Shown one piece after another: positions 1 through 8,224 of a stretch of DNA of 48,187 bases. Position 1 is the stretch's first letter; every line of letters starts with the position of its first letter. The DNA comes from an uncultured Bacilli bacterium. GTDB lineage: Bacteria; Bacillota_I; Bacilli_A; RFN20; CAG-449. The stretch covers positions 1 through 48,187 of the forward strand of contig CANQWG010000006.1 of assembly GCA_947627505.1 (NCBI GenBank), read 5' to 3'. Below the pieces are notes generated by a model. That model made no database searches. It saw nothing but the letters and a program-made list of their open reading frames with translations, and had not been told where the DNA came from. A program made the translations under genes and the position numbers.

Positions 1-74
1 AAATTGGGAACATTACGTTTTTCTTTACTCTTAGAATTAACATTAGAGATTACTTTTTCATTGTTTTCATTCAT
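1..74 (-). CDS. start of a further hsd-operon gene, probably a second HsdS (partial)
   Basis: An ATG at 72-74 follows a strong ribosome-binding site, AAGGAGG (84-90), that overlaps the hsdM stop codon. It opens a frame that stays open to the window edge (24 codons: MNENNEKVISNV..., ending near KRNVPN). The hydrophilic lead followed by a VPN-type motif resembles the N-terminus of many Firmicutes HsdS subunits, where a basic stretch precedes VPxLRFPxF. The position directly after hsdM fits a specificity subunit. Coding is well supported by the RBS and coupling; the product name is inference from two dozen residues. Confidence 0.55.
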   Translation of the reverse strand, partial: MNENNEKVISNVNSKSKEKRNVPN

Positions 75-88
75 ATTAAAGCACCTCC

Positions 89-1642
89 TTATTCAATACC
101 TAATTCTTTTAAATATTTAGCTATTTCAGCATCTAATTCTGCTCTTTTAGCTTCTAACTCTTTAATTTCCTTTTGAACAGCTTGAATGTCAATTTCTTCT
201 TCCTCTTCAAATGTATCTACATATCTAGGGATATTTAAATTAAATTCATTTTCTTCAATTTCAGATAATTGAGCTACATGAGCATACTTTTCTATATCTT
301 TTCTTTCTTTATAAGTATTAAGAATCTTTTCAACATTCTCATCACTTAAAATATTTTGATTTTTTCCAGATACATATTCTTTTGATGCATCAATAAATAG
401 GATATCATTTGTTGTGCGACACTTTTTAAATACTAATACACAGGTTGGAATTGAGGTTCCATAGAATAAGTTAGCTGGCAAACCAATAACCGCATCTAAC
501 CAATTCTTTTCACTAATAATAAACTTTCTAATGGTTTCTTCTGCTGCACCTCTAAATAACACACCATGAGGCAATACAACAGCCATTGTACCTGCATCAT
601 CTAACTCATATAACATGTGTTGAACAAATGCATAATCAGCTTTAGATTTTGGTGCTAACTTGCCATATCTACTAAATCTTTCATCATCTAAGAACTTAGG
701 ATCAGCTGACCAATTTGCAGAGTATGGCGGATTAGCTACTACTGCATCAAATTTCATTTCTAGCATATCTTTGTCTGGATATTCTAATGTATCATTATTT
801 TCAATATGGAATCTATTATACTTAACTCCATGTAATAACATATTCATTCTTGCTAAGTTATACGTTGTAGAAACCATTTCTTGCCCATAGAACGATACAA
901 CATCACATTCTCTTGCAACACGAAGCAATAACGAACCTGAGCCACATGTTGGATCATATACATTTTTAAGTTTATCTTTGCCTAATGTAACAATCTTTGC
1001 TAAAAGTTTGGATACTTGCTGTGGAGTATAGAATTCACCTGCCTTCTTTCCCGCTGAGGCCGCAAATTGCCCAATTAAATATTCGTACGCATCACCTAAT
1101 ACATCAATTTCAGAATCCTTAAATTTAAAATCAATTGCATTAATCTTCAAGATTACCTTAGCAATAAGCTTGCTTCTATCTGTTTCAGTTTTACCAAGCT
1201 TATTAGAGTTAAGGTCCATATCTTCAAATAATCCATTGAAATCTTCTTCTGAAGCTTGACCTAATGTAGATTCGTTAATTGAATTAATAGCATTTGCTAG
1301 GACTGTAATATTAAATTTATCCTCATTAATCATATCAACTATAGTATTCCATAAGAATTGTGGTTCAATTACATAACCTAATTCTTCTAATAAAATAGAA
1401 ACTATATCGTCCTTATACTCCTCACTCTTGAAAGCTTCAGCATAGGTTACTCCACCCTCATCCTTAAGCTCATTATCTACCTTTTCAAGCAATTGCTCAG
1501 ATAAGAATCTATAGAAAATTAATCCTAATATATAATTTTTAAATTCTGAGGCATCCATATTACCTCTTAAATCATTAGCACACGCCCATAATTGGGAATG
1601 TAATTCGTTTTGTTGTTTTGACTGAATTTCATTTGTTTTCAT
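89..1642 (-). CDS. hsdM: type I restriction-modification methyltransferase subunit HsdM
   Basis: N6-adenine DNA methyltransferase subunit of a type I restriction-modification complex (M2S modifies, R2M2S restricts). The 517-residue length is normal. The N-terminal helical HsdM domain (about 10-150) is followed by the SAM-binding motif DPTCGSGSLLL (about 230-240) and the catalytic NPPY (304-307). The C-terminal 40 residues form an acidic coiled coil likely to contact HsdS. Its start overlaps the end of the short hsdS by 14 nt, so the two are translationally coupled, and it shares the promoter at 2275-2303. Methylation by HsdM protects host DNA from the HsdR encoded upstream. All catalytic motifs are intact. 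Confidence 0.95.
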   Translation of the reverse strand: MKTNEIQSKQQNELHSQLWACANDLRGNMDASEFKNYILGLIFYRFLSEQLLEKVDNELKDEGGVTYAEAFKSEEYKDDIVSILLEELGYVIEPQFLWNTIVDMINEDKFNITVLANAINSINESTLGQASEEDFNGLFEDMDLNSNKLGKTETDRSKLIAKVILKINAIDFKFKDSEIDVLGDAYEYLIGQFAASAGKKAGEFYTPQQVSKLLAKIVTLGKDKLKNVYDPTCGSGSLLLRVARECDVVSFYGQEMVSTTYNLARMNMLLHGVKYNRFHIENNDTLEYPDKDMLEMKFDAVVANPPYSANWSADPKFLDDERFSRYGKLAPKSKADYAFVQHMLYELDDAGTMAVVLPHGVLFRGAAEETIRKFIISEKNWLDAVIGLPANLFYGTSIPTCVLVFKKCRTTNDILFIDASKEYVSGKNQNILSDENVEKILNTYKERKDIEKYAHVAQLSEIEENEFNLNIPRYVDTFEEEEEIDIQAVQKEIKELEAKRAELDAEIAKYLKELGIE

Positions 1643-2243
1643 TATAATTTTCTCCTTTGTAATACTTATTTATTATAATTTTGTTTAATGTAAAGTTTAA
1701 TTCTGCTAACCTTCGATCAACTCGATATTTTTCCAAATATTTCATGTAAAAATTAGCAATCTTATTTTGTTCGTCCATAGATATAACTTCTATCATCATT
1801 TCTCTAACATATTGTGTTTTTAAAACGGATACTGCTGCAGTACCTTGCTTTGAGTTTTCAAAATAATTTTTAATTGCTTGGTTTTCATTCAATAACCAAC
1901 ATAAATATGTAGGATTTAAAAGATTAGTATCATGAATCCTAATCCTTAAGAAATTTGATGCAATAAGTTTGTTTTCGCGAGAACAATCTATTACCATCGC
2001 ACTTCTTGATGTTAATCCCAACACAATATCATTTATTTTTGTAAATTCACAGAAATGTATTTTGCTTCTTTTTATCTTAGAATATAGCACGTCACCTTTA
2101 ATGTCAGTTTTACCAACATAGTAACTAACCTCCTGCATGCTAATAGTTTCAGCTTCTATCGCATCGTCATGCGGTTCAGCATTAACTCTTGTAAGGATAG
2201 TTCCTAGCGAAATGTCAGCTAATTCTGATAATTTTAAGATCAT
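1629..2243 (-). CDS. hsdS: half-length type I specificity subunit HsdS (single TRD)
   Basis: Target-recognition subunit of the type I system. At 204 residues it is half the usual 380-450 and holds one target-recognition domain (opening LKLSELADISLGTILTRV, typical of a TRD start) followed by a short conserved helix region (about 155-195, IANFYMKYLEKYR...). Half-size S subunits can act as dimers, giving a palindromic recognition site; alternatively this is one part of a split or shuffled S. RBS GGAGGTG lies just before the ATG (2241-2243). It sits between hsdR and hsdM and overlaps hsdM. A probable second hsdS starts at position 74 beyond hsdM, so the locus may carry two S proteins. Confidence 0.85.
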   Translation of the reverse strand: MILKLSELADISLGTILTRVNAEPHDDAIEAETISMQEVSYYVGKTDIKGDVLYSKIKRSKIHFCEFTKINDIVLGLTSRSAMVIDCSRENKLIASNFLRIRIHDTNLLNPTYLCWLLNENQAIKNYFENSKQGTAAVSVLKTQYVREMMIEVISMDEQNKIANFYMKYLEKYRVDRRLAELNFTLNKIIINKYYKGENYNENK

Positions 2244-2257
2244 TTATTTCACCTCCG

Positions 2258-2338
2258 TTGCAATTTACATAAATAGCATAGCCAAAAATTGCAAACTTGT
2301 CAATAGGCAAATTTGCAATTTAATTAAATATCGCAATT
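2258..2338 (-). promoter_or_regulatory. promoter of the hsdS-hsdM unit with repeated TTGCAAtt-type sites
   Basis: Reading the minus strand, TTGACA (2298-2303) and TATGCT (2275-2280) are separated by exactly 17 bp, a near-consensus sigma-A promoter, 32 bp upstream of the hsdS start. Around it, TTGCAA/AAATTGCAA-type words recur: near 2331-2336, 2307-2322 (AAATTGCAAATTTG), inside the spacer (TTTGCAATTT), and near 2257-2266 between the -10 box and the RBS. The spacing suggests a repressor binding several copies. Restriction-modification loci often delay or limit one component this way. Promoter call is strong; the operator role is inferred. Confidence 0.7.
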
Positions 2339-5237
2339 ATTGCAAGAATCTAATGATTGTATTCTTAACGAAATCAATTATTCTTTGGGCTATAGATTTC
2401 TTAGCTTTGATAACTGTTGGAATGTTTTCCTTTTCCTTAATCTCTTGGACTTTTTCTTTCTTTAAATCATGCTTAATTTTATCAGGTTCCAAAATGCCAC
2501 CGAATTCATATTCTTTAATATATTCTTCAATTCTTTCAGGAGTTAAGCCAAAATAATCTGCAGTATCATTAATTTCTTTAATTCTTTGTTCTTCCATGAA
2601 TTTATTGTATTCATCATCAATTTCCATATCTGGAGTTAATACAGGAGATACTCTTATAATAAATGCTTTAATTAAGTCTGCTTTTGAATGAAGATTATCA
2701 TCAGTGGATTGATCAATCATATCAAGTAAGTCTTTAAGATCCTTTTCTTTTTCTTCTCTCTTCTCATCTTTAGCTATCTTCTTTAACAAATTAAGAATAT
2801 ATTGAACATTAATTTTATCATTTGCAATTAATTCAATACAGAAATCAATATCGGCTAAAATAGAAATCCTTTGTTTTTGTGTATGTTGTTCTCGAGCTAA
2901 TGCTAAATATTTGCTTTTATAATCTTCAAAAGTTTGCCTATCTAAACCTAATACTTCTTTGTTAAAAACAAATTCTATAAATGTATTAAGCTTTACCAAG
3001 TTACTTAGCATCTCTCTAAAACATATAACAAATTTCTTATTTTTAATTTCATCTCCACCCAGTTCAATTGAATCAGGAGTTGGCGCATAATCTAACAATT
3101 CAACATATGATTTTCTAAATTTTTGGATATAATAATCCATATCTTTCATTAATATACCTTCAGTATTATCGGAATTAGAGAATAGCATAATCGCACTATC
3201 AACGGCTTTTTTGCTTGTTTGATAACACACGATATTACCATATGGCTTAGTAACTGATTCTACTCTATTTGTTCTTGAGAAAGCTTGAATCAAATCATGA
3301 TTCTTTAATCTCTTATCCACATATAATGTATTTAAGAATTTAGCATCAAAACCAGTTAAAAACATATTAACTACAATAAGGATATCAATTTCATTAGACT
3401 TTACTCTTTTAGTAACATCTTTAAAATATGCATCAAATGTACTAGTACTATATTTAGTTCCAAACATCTTATTATAGTCATCAATGATTCTTTCTAACGA
3501 ATCCCTTGAATGTTCAGACTTATTTTCTAAATCTTCATTTTGGTCAAATGTAAATATAGCTGCTATTTTTAAATTTTGAGTGTTATACTCTTTAAATAAA
3601 TCATAATATTTGATTAATGAATCTATATTTTTAGTAGCAAATATCGCATTGTACTTTTGATTCCTGGTTTTCATATGATGTATTTTTAATATATTTTTAC
3701 AAACATTGGTTAATCTTTCGTTAGCCATTAATACCTCTTCCGTATCAATCGCCTCTACCTTTAAATCATTATCTTCATTATAAGTAGTATTAATTGTTTT
3801 AACATAATCAACATTAAATCCTAATACATTTCCATCTTTAATTGCATCTTTAATTAAATAATGATGTGCTTCTTTACCAAATATATCGGTAGTTGTTCTA
3901 CCATCTTGGCTTGGATTATCTTTAAATCTAGGTGTGCCTGTGAATCCAAAATATTGTGTTTGATATTTATCTTTAAACGCTAATTCGATAGCTTTATGCA
4001 TATCTCCAAATTGACTCCTATGGCATTCATCAATAATAAATACAATCTTCTTGCCTTTTAAATCTTCCATAGCAGATTTCATTGTTTTAACTTTATTTTC
4101 ATCATTTTTTAAATCTACGACATCAGTTTTTCCAATCTTGGCTCTATCATCTTTAGATAATACTAATTTACAAACATTAGACATTTTTTGAATTGTCGTT
4201 AATATTAATTTTTCAGAAGGATCTTTTAAGTATTTCAAAAGCATATCAGCATCTTCTGTAGCTGATACTGAGCCCTTTTCAAATCTATTAAACTCACTTA
4301 AAGTTTGACCATCTAAGTCTTTTCTATCAACCAAGAAGATGACCTTAGCAATACCACCTTGAGCCTTCAATAAAGAAGCGAGTTTGAATGAGGTTAACGT
4401 TTTACCTGAACCTGTAGTATGCCATACATATCCATTATGATTACCTTCTGCTCTATCTAATAATGATTCAACTGCAAACACTTGATATGGTCGCATTATT
4501 ATTAAAGATTTAGCATCCTTATCTAAAATCATATATCTAGATATCATCTTAGATACCCAACACTTAGAAAGGAAGTACATTGTAAAGTCTTGAAGGTTAG
4601 AACATCTATTATTTTCTAAATCACTCCAATAGAATGTATATTGAAATGATAAATCACCATCACCATTAGCAAAATATTTAGTATCAACACCATTAGAAAT
4701 TACAAAAAATTGCACAAATCTAAATAAACCGGTAAGGGAATGCTTCTTATATCTGCATATTTGATTAAAAGCCTCCTTAAAATCAATTCCTCTTCTCTTA
4801 AGTTCTATTTGCACCAAAGGCAATCCATTTATTAAAAGCGTAACATCATATCTATTTTCGTATTTACCAACAACAGTTGTTTGGTGTGTTACCTGGAATT
4901 CATTTTGGCACCATTCTTTTCTATTAAATAGTTCAACATAAACATCAGTACCATCATCTCTTTTAATGTTTTGAATATTCCTCAAGATTTCAGCACTAGC
5001 AAAAACACTCTTTCCTAAAATAACAGCTAATAGTCTTTCGAATTCAGCATCTGATAATGGTTTGCCATTAAAATACTTATTTAGATTATGCTTATTAATT
5101 TGGGCTTTAAAATTTTCTAGTAAATCGGCTTCACTATTAATGGTTACTGACTCATATCCATCAGCAACTAATTGTTGCATCATTTTGTCTTCAAGTGCTT
5201 TTTCACTTTGATACTTTTCATCAATTGATAAAGACAT
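2337..5237 (-). CDS. hsdR: type I restriction endonuclease subunit HsdR
   Basis: ATP-dependent DNA translocase and endonuclease of the type I complex; it cuts unmethylated DNA away from the recognition site. At 966 residues it is within the family range. The N-terminal PD-(D/E)XK nuclease shows D131 and E145-x-K147 (IELKRRG). The SF2 motor follows with Walker A GSGKT (276-280), DECH (403-406), TGTPRF (about 430), and a helical C-terminal domain that binds HsdM. RBS GGAAGTG precedes the ATG. It has its own promoter (5287-5315), separate from the hsdS-hsdM promoter 94 bp downstream, so restriction and modification are separately controlled. No missing residues. Confidence 0.96.
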   Translation of the reverse strand: MSLSIDEKYQSEKALEDKMMQQLVADGYESVTINSEADLLENFKAQINKHNLNKYFNGKPLSDAEFERLLAVILGKSVFASAEILRNIQNIKRDDGTDVYVELFNRKEWCQNEFQVTHQTTVVGKYENRYDVTLLINGLPLVQIELKRRGIDFKEAFNQICRYKKHSLTGLFRFVQFFVISNGVDTKYFANGDGDLSFQYTFYWSDLENNRCSNLQDFTMYFLSKCWVSKMISRYMILDKDAKSLIIMRPYQVFAVESLLDRAEGNHNGYVWHTTGSGKTLTSFKLASLLKAQGGIAKVIFLVDRKDLDGQTLSEFNRFEKGSVSATEDADMLLKYLKDPSEKLILTTIQKMSNVCKLVLSKDDRAKIGKTDVVDLKNDENKVKTMKSAMEDLKGKKIVFIIDECHRSQFGDMHKAIELAFKDKYQTQYFGFTGTPRFKDNPSQDGRTTTDIFGKEAHHYLIKDAIKDGNVLGFNVDYVKTINTTYNEDNDLKVEAIDTEEVLMANERLTNVCKNILKIHHMKTRNQKYNAIFATKNIDSLIKYYDLFKEYNTQNLKIAAIFTFDQNEDLENKSEHSRDSLERIIDDYNKMFGTKYSTSTFDAYFKDVTKRVKSNEIDILIVVNMFLTGFDAKFLNTLYVDKRLKNHDLIQAFSRTNRVESVTKPYGNIVCYQTSKKAVDSAIMLFSNSDNTEGILMKDMDYYIQKFRKSYVELLDYAPTPDSIELGGDEIKNKKFVICFREMLSNLVKLNTFIEFVFNKEVLGLDRQTFEDYKSKYLALAREQHTQKQRISILADIDFCIELIANDKINVQYILNLLKKIAKDEKREEKEKDLKDLLDMIDQSTDDNLHSKADLIKAFIIRVSPVLTPDMEIDDEYNKFMEEQRIKEINDTADYFGLTPERIEEYIKEYEFGGILEPDKIKHDLKKEKVQEIKEKENIPTVIKAKKSIAQRIIDFVKNTIIRFLQ

Positions 5238-5286
5238 AAATATTCACTTCCTTAATCCTTAATGTAAATAATTAAAGTTATTAATA

Positions 5287-5315
5287 ATTTTACTATAATT
5301 TGCTAATAATGTCAT
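5287..5315 (-). promoter_or_regulatory. probable hsdR promoter
   Basis: On the minus strand, ATGACA (5310-5315) is followed after 17 bp by TAAAAT (5287-5292), 50 bp upstream of the hsdR start. The -35 is weaker than for hsdS-hsdM. The rest of the gap up to 5445 is AT-rich with no reading frame that I can support. Confidence 0.5.
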
Positions 5316-5444
5316 TATTTGACTTAATACCTCGCATAATTATCTCAATTTTTTCAAAACAAAATTCAGATTTTTAAGATAGAATATTGTTGCTTATATC
5401 AATTTATATTATTAATGTCACATAACAATCCTAATTTAATGCAT

Positions 5445-5487
5445 AAAAAAGTCCTAGAGAGTGCAATGTCTACACTTTCCTAAGACC
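5445..5487 (-). terminator. imperfect hairpin with T-run, second terminator after tRNA-Leu
   Basis: On the minus strand an interrupted stem (GTCTTAGGAAAGTG against CACTCTCTAGGAC) closes around a short loop and is followed by TTTTTT (5445-5450). It lies downstream of the repeat-family terminator at 5506-5534 and insulates hsdR from the tRNA-Leu transcript. Confidence 0.55.
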
Positions 5488-5505
5488 TATGTTTTTTAAG
5501 AGTTA

Positions 5506-5534
5506 TAAAAAACAAACTGGCACATTGTATCAAT
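5506..5534 (-). terminator. tRNA-Leu terminator of the recurrent AGATTGATAC family
   Basis: On the minus strand ATTGATAC and GTGCCAGT pair around an AAT loop and are followed by G and a T-run (5507-5512), 17 nt past the tRNA-Leu 3' end. Four other sites in the window share the same stem and loop words (see Findings). One pair in this stem is mismatched. Confidence 0.6.
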
Positions 5535-5550
5535 AAAATTCTTGAGTTTT

Positions 5551-5635
5551 TGGTGGGGATAATGGGACTCGAACCCATATGCTTTTCAGCACTAGAACCT
5601 GAATCTAGCGTGTCTACCAATTTCACCATATCCCC
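5551..5635 (-). tRNA. tRNA-Leu (anticodon CAG)
   Basis: The acceptor arms GGGGATA/TATCCCC pair perfectly, with discriminator A and an encoded CCA end. The anticodon stem TAGA/TCTA holds the loop TTCAGGT, giving CAG. The long variable arm expected of tRNA-Leu is present, as is GGTTCGAGTCC in the T arm. It lies 23 nt downstream of the deaminase gene stop and is probably transcribed with it. Confidence 0.95.
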
Positions 5636-5658
5636 ATAAAATGTATCTTCAAAACAAA

Positions 5659-6114
5659 TCAATAATTTTGCTTATCTTGAATACTTTCATATTCTTTAAA
5701 AAGTTTTAAACATTGCTCACGATCTAATTCAAGAATAAATTCATTTTTCTTATTCTCCGTCATCTCATAAAATACCTTATCCCTAAATCCGATGTTTTCC
5801 GTATCACCGATATTGCATCCAAAATAAACTTTAGAAATATTAGCCCAAAGAATCGCTCCTAAACACATTGGGCAAGGTTCGGCTGTTGTATATAATTCAC
5901 AACCACTTAAATCAAACGTCTTTAATTTTTTAGAGGCTTTACGAATCGCCATCATTTCCCCATGACAAGTTGCATCTTGATTTTTAATCACTTCATTATG
6001 ACCTTTAGCGACAATCTTTCCGTCTTTTACAATCACTGAACCAAAAGGACCTCCATGTCCGGAAGTAATACCTTTTTTAGCTTCTAAAATTGCCGCTTTC
6101 ATAAATCTATTCAT
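5659..6114 (-). CDS. zinc-dependent nucleobase deaminase, guanine-deaminase-like
   Basis: Cytosolic zinc hydrolase of the CDA/dCMP deaminase fold. Zn-site motifs are CHGEMMAIRKA (the proton-shuttling E follows H) and PCPMCLGAI, with the usual GGPFGSVIV N-terminal strand. At 151 residues the length and the GGPFG...KxG...NxV pattern fit guanine deaminase (GuaD, guanine to xanthine) better than TadA, which usually has HAE and is essential; the two are hard to tell apart by eye. Like GuaD the C-terminus is long and ends in a charged aromatic tail. Start is set by GAGAGGG 8 nt upstream. It is followed by tRNA-Leu. The HGE in place of HAE is within the family pattern [HC][AGV]E. Confidence 0.8.
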   Translation of the reverse strand: MNRFMKAAILEAKKGITSGHGGPFGSVIVKDGKIVAKGHNEVIKNQDATCHGEMMAIRKASKKLKTFDLSGCELYTTAEPCPMCLGAILWANISKVYFGCNIGDTENIGFRDKVFYEMTENKKNEFILELDREQCLKLFKEYESIQDKQNY

Positions 6115-6155
6115 AAAAATTACCCTCTCAACGAAAATATCTTATCATAAACTAA

Positions 6156-6187
6156 TAAAAAAAAGAAGCACCATATTTGGTACTTCT
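6156..6187 (-). terminator. intrinsic terminator after the acidic membrane protein
   Basis: On the minus strand AGAAGTACC pairs with GGTGCTTCT around AAATAT (one mismatch), followed by eight T. It separates the 431-residue protein gene from the deaminase gene. Confidence 0.8.
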
Positions 6188-6204
6188 AATCTTTTAATAA
6201 AACT

Positions 6205-7500
6205 TTATATATTACTATTTTTTAGTTCTTGGATGAAATCGATATTTTTATATTTTCTTACCTTAGTAGTTCCTCTTTCATCCATGATTTTTTGAATAAT
6301 TTCAAGGGCATATTTCGCGGATCTTTGAGACTTCACTTTTAAAAGATGAGGAACTAACTCATATTTCTTTTTATCATAAACATCTTTTACAAAATACTTT
6401 TCCTCAATCTTATAATTCGATAAATTAAAGTACATCTTTAAAGTTTTACCGGCAATAGTCAATTTCACTAATAAATCGCGATGGAGACGGAAAGAATCAC
6501 AAGAATGAGAAAGTCTTGCATTTACCTTTCGATAACTCATCAATTCATTTTTAATTTCATTATAGTACTCTTGTGTTTCACTCGGTAAATCTAACATTTT
6601 TTCTTTAAATGAACGACTCACTATTTTTTGCTTCATTTGAGGATGATTTTCATTCTCGTCCTCTTCATCATCTTCATCCTCTTCGTCTTCGTCATCTTCT
6701 TCGTTTTCATTAGCGTCGACGACCTTATTTTCATCTTCGATATCTTTTGATTCTGCTTCTTTTTCAACGATTGGAGTTTCAATCTTCTCTTCAACTTTCT
6801 CTTCGACAACTTCTTTTTTTGTATTTGCGTGAAGTTCTTCTAATTCCAACTCTAATTCTTCAATTTTTTCTTCTTGTTTTTCTTGAGGCTCTTCATCAAC
6901 TTCACTTTTACCATGAGACTCTAAAGAAACTTCCAATTTATCTTCTTCGTTTATTGTTTCCCCTTTTCCAATTTCTTGCGCGATTAATACTTGTCCGTTT
7001 TCATAATTAGCATCGATTTCATCTTGATCATCATATCCTAAGTATTCATATTGAACTTTATTTTTAGTTAATGTACATAAAAAGTATACAATCATCAAAA
7101 CAACCGCTACAGCGAGAGCTTTATATAAAACATAAACTACAACTGGTTCGGAACTGAGTTTTTTATCTAAGCAATCACGATAATGATACATTAAAAGAGG
7201 CATTAAACAAACAATCGGCAATAATACTTGTCCAAAATAAGCGGATATAGTTTTACGATTCTTGATATTGCTTATTAACCATACCACTTCCCAAACTAAT
7301 AAAGCGCCTAATGCCACATAAACAAAAATCGTTTTACCATCGATTTGCCGTTGCGATGAATTTAAAAATTTAATCAAATAGTTATAAGTATCTACAAAGA
7401 AAAGTGAACCAACAAGTTCTTGCAATAATACGACAAACGTTATAATTGCCGCTAAAAGCAATAATGTTAGAAGAATATATCCGGCCTTTCTTTTTTTCAT
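6205..7500 (-). CDS. membrane protein with acidic linker and conserved C-terminal domain, unknown function
   Basis: I do not recognise a named function. Visible parts of the 431 residues: a short basic N-terminus, about four membrane segments (7-29, 58-76, 88-105, 120-145), then an acidic, low-complexity, probably disordered linker (about 155-300, with runs of D and E), then a compact basic domain (about 310-420). That domain has a pattern I have seen in other Firmicutes proteins: YYNEIKNELMSYRKV, KLTIAGKTLKMYFNL, KYFVKDVYDKKKYE, HLLKVKSQRSAKYALEII. The layout suggests a cytoplasmic ligand or partner domain tethered to the membrane. RBS GGAAGGAG precedes the ATG. It is a single-gene unit between two terminators. 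Confidence 0.8.
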   Translation of the reverse strand: MKKRKAGYILLTLLLLAAIITFVVLLQELVGSLFFVDTYNYLIKFLNSSQRQIDGKTIFVYVALGALLVWEVVWLISNIKNRKTISAYFGQVLLPIVCLMPLLMYHYRDCLDKKLSSEPVVVYVLYKALAVAVVLMIVYFLCTLTKNKVQYEYLGYDDQDEIDANYENGQVLIAQEIGKGETINEEDKLEVSLESHGKSEVDEEPQEKQEEKIEELELELEELHANTKKEVVEEKVEEKIETPIVEKEAESKDIEDENKVVDANENEEDDEDEEDEDDEEDENENHPQMKQKIVSRSFKEKMLDLPSETQEYYNEIKNELMSYRKVNARLSHSCDSFRLHRDLLVKLTIAGKTLKMYFNLSNYKIEEKYFVKDVYDKKKYELVPHLLKVKSQRSAKYALEIIQKIMDERGTTKVRKYKNIDFIQELKNSNI

Positions 7501-7579
7501 AACAAACTCCTTCCACTGCGTAATAATTTCTTATTCCTTTTTATTATATCGTAATTAATTTGATTATGCTATTTATATT

Positions 7580-7620
7580 AAAAAAAACACCCATTCATTC
7601 AAAGGTGTCTTCTTTTTTTT
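7580..7620 (-). terminator. tRNA-Ala terminator, possibly bidirectional
   Basis: ACACC (7587-7591) and GGTGT (7604-7608) form a stem flanked by an A-run on the left and a T-run on the right, so it could stop either strand. It lies right after the tRNA-Ala 3' end in the minus direction. Confidence 0.7.
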
Positions 7621-7625
7621 GCGAT

Positions 7626-7701
7626 TGGTGGAGCTGACGAGGATCGAACTCGCTACCTCCTCCATGCCATGGAGGCGCTCTCCCAGGTGAGCTACAGCCC
7701 C
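7626..7701 (-). tRNA. tRNA-Ala (anticodon GGC)
   Basis: GGGGCTG pairs with CAGCTCC (one G-T), with an encoded CCA. The anticodon stem CCTCC/GGAGG carries the loop ATGGCAT, anticodon GGC. D arm GCTC...GAGC and T arm GAGTTCGATCCTC are intact. Confidence 0.95.
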
Positions 7702-7713
7702 AACGCAAAATAA

Positions 7714-7742
7714 ATTATATGAATATATAAATTAATAGTCAA
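7714..7742 (-). promoter_or_regulatory. tRNA-Ala promoter
   Basis: On the minus strand TTGACT (7737-7742) and TATAAT (7714-7719) are spaced 17 bp, placing the start about 5-8 nt before tRNA-Ala. Near-perfect consensus, as expected for a stable-RNA gene. Confidence 0.85.
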
Positions 7743-8089
7743 GAATAAAATAAAATCCTCTCGATTTTAAAATAACCCAAAGTATAAAAAAATTAGCCAT
7801 GTTACATGTTCCTTAAAATTTACAAACCAGTAGAAGGTGTATTGTTAGTGTGTTTGTGCTTATCTACCAGTTTAGTCGATATAATTCCCAGTAACTATCA
7901 ACAATTAAGCGACGAGAGCAACATAGCTAATTATCTGATTGAGCAAATCAGATAAGACCATTTTAGTTTATTATGATATTTTGTAAATAATAGCATTGTC
8001 TCTTATTTTTAGATAATGTCAACCGCAGCATATTTAAGCCGATTTTTTCGCATTTATTACTAAAAAAATTTATTTAAAAAATTTATAAA
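7743..8089. other. non-coding gap with two foldable stretches
   Basis: No supported reading frame. Two stretches could fold: 7825-7876, where AAAC-CA-GTAGA faces TCTAC-CA-GTTT around a T/G-rich loop, and 7931-7955, where TTATCTGATT faces AATCAGATAA around a short loop (10 bp stem). The GC content of 7825-7950 is above its surroundings. A small RNA or a decayed gene are both possible; no promoter fixes an orientation. Confidence 0.35.
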
Positions 8090-8120
8090 ATAAAAACGTT
8101 CTACTCGAGTAGAATAGAAC
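8090..8120 (-). terminator. terminator after polC and tRNA-Pro
   Basis: A perfect 16-nt palindrome, TTCTACTCGAGTAGAA (8099-8114), followed on the minus strand by CGTTTTTATTTT. It ends the polC to tRNA-Pro transcript. Confidence 0.8.
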
Positions 8121-8134
8121 GATAATGATAGAAA

Positions 8135-8213
8135 TGGTCGGGACGACGCGATTCGAACGCGCGACCTCTAGTTCCCGAAACTAGCGCACTAAACCAAACT
8201 GTGCTACGTCCCG
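8135..8213 (-). tRNA. tRNA-Pro (anticodon CGG)
   Basis: CGGGACG pairs with CGTCCCG, discriminator A and encoded CCA. The anticodon loop TTCGGGA in stem CTAGT/ACTAG gives CGG. It begins 11 nt after the polC stop and has no promoter of its own that I can see, so it probably rides on the polC transcript. Confidence 0.94.
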
Positions 8214-8224
8214 AATATCAATTA

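Noticed and set aside
5480-5662. 60-residue minus-strand frame across tRNA-Leu
   Set aside because: It is a translation of the tRNA gene itself; the tRNA folds and has encoded CCA.
6747-7010. 87-residue plus-strand frame rich in leucine
   Set aside because: Mirror image of the acidic low-complexity part of the 431-residue protein; no RBS.
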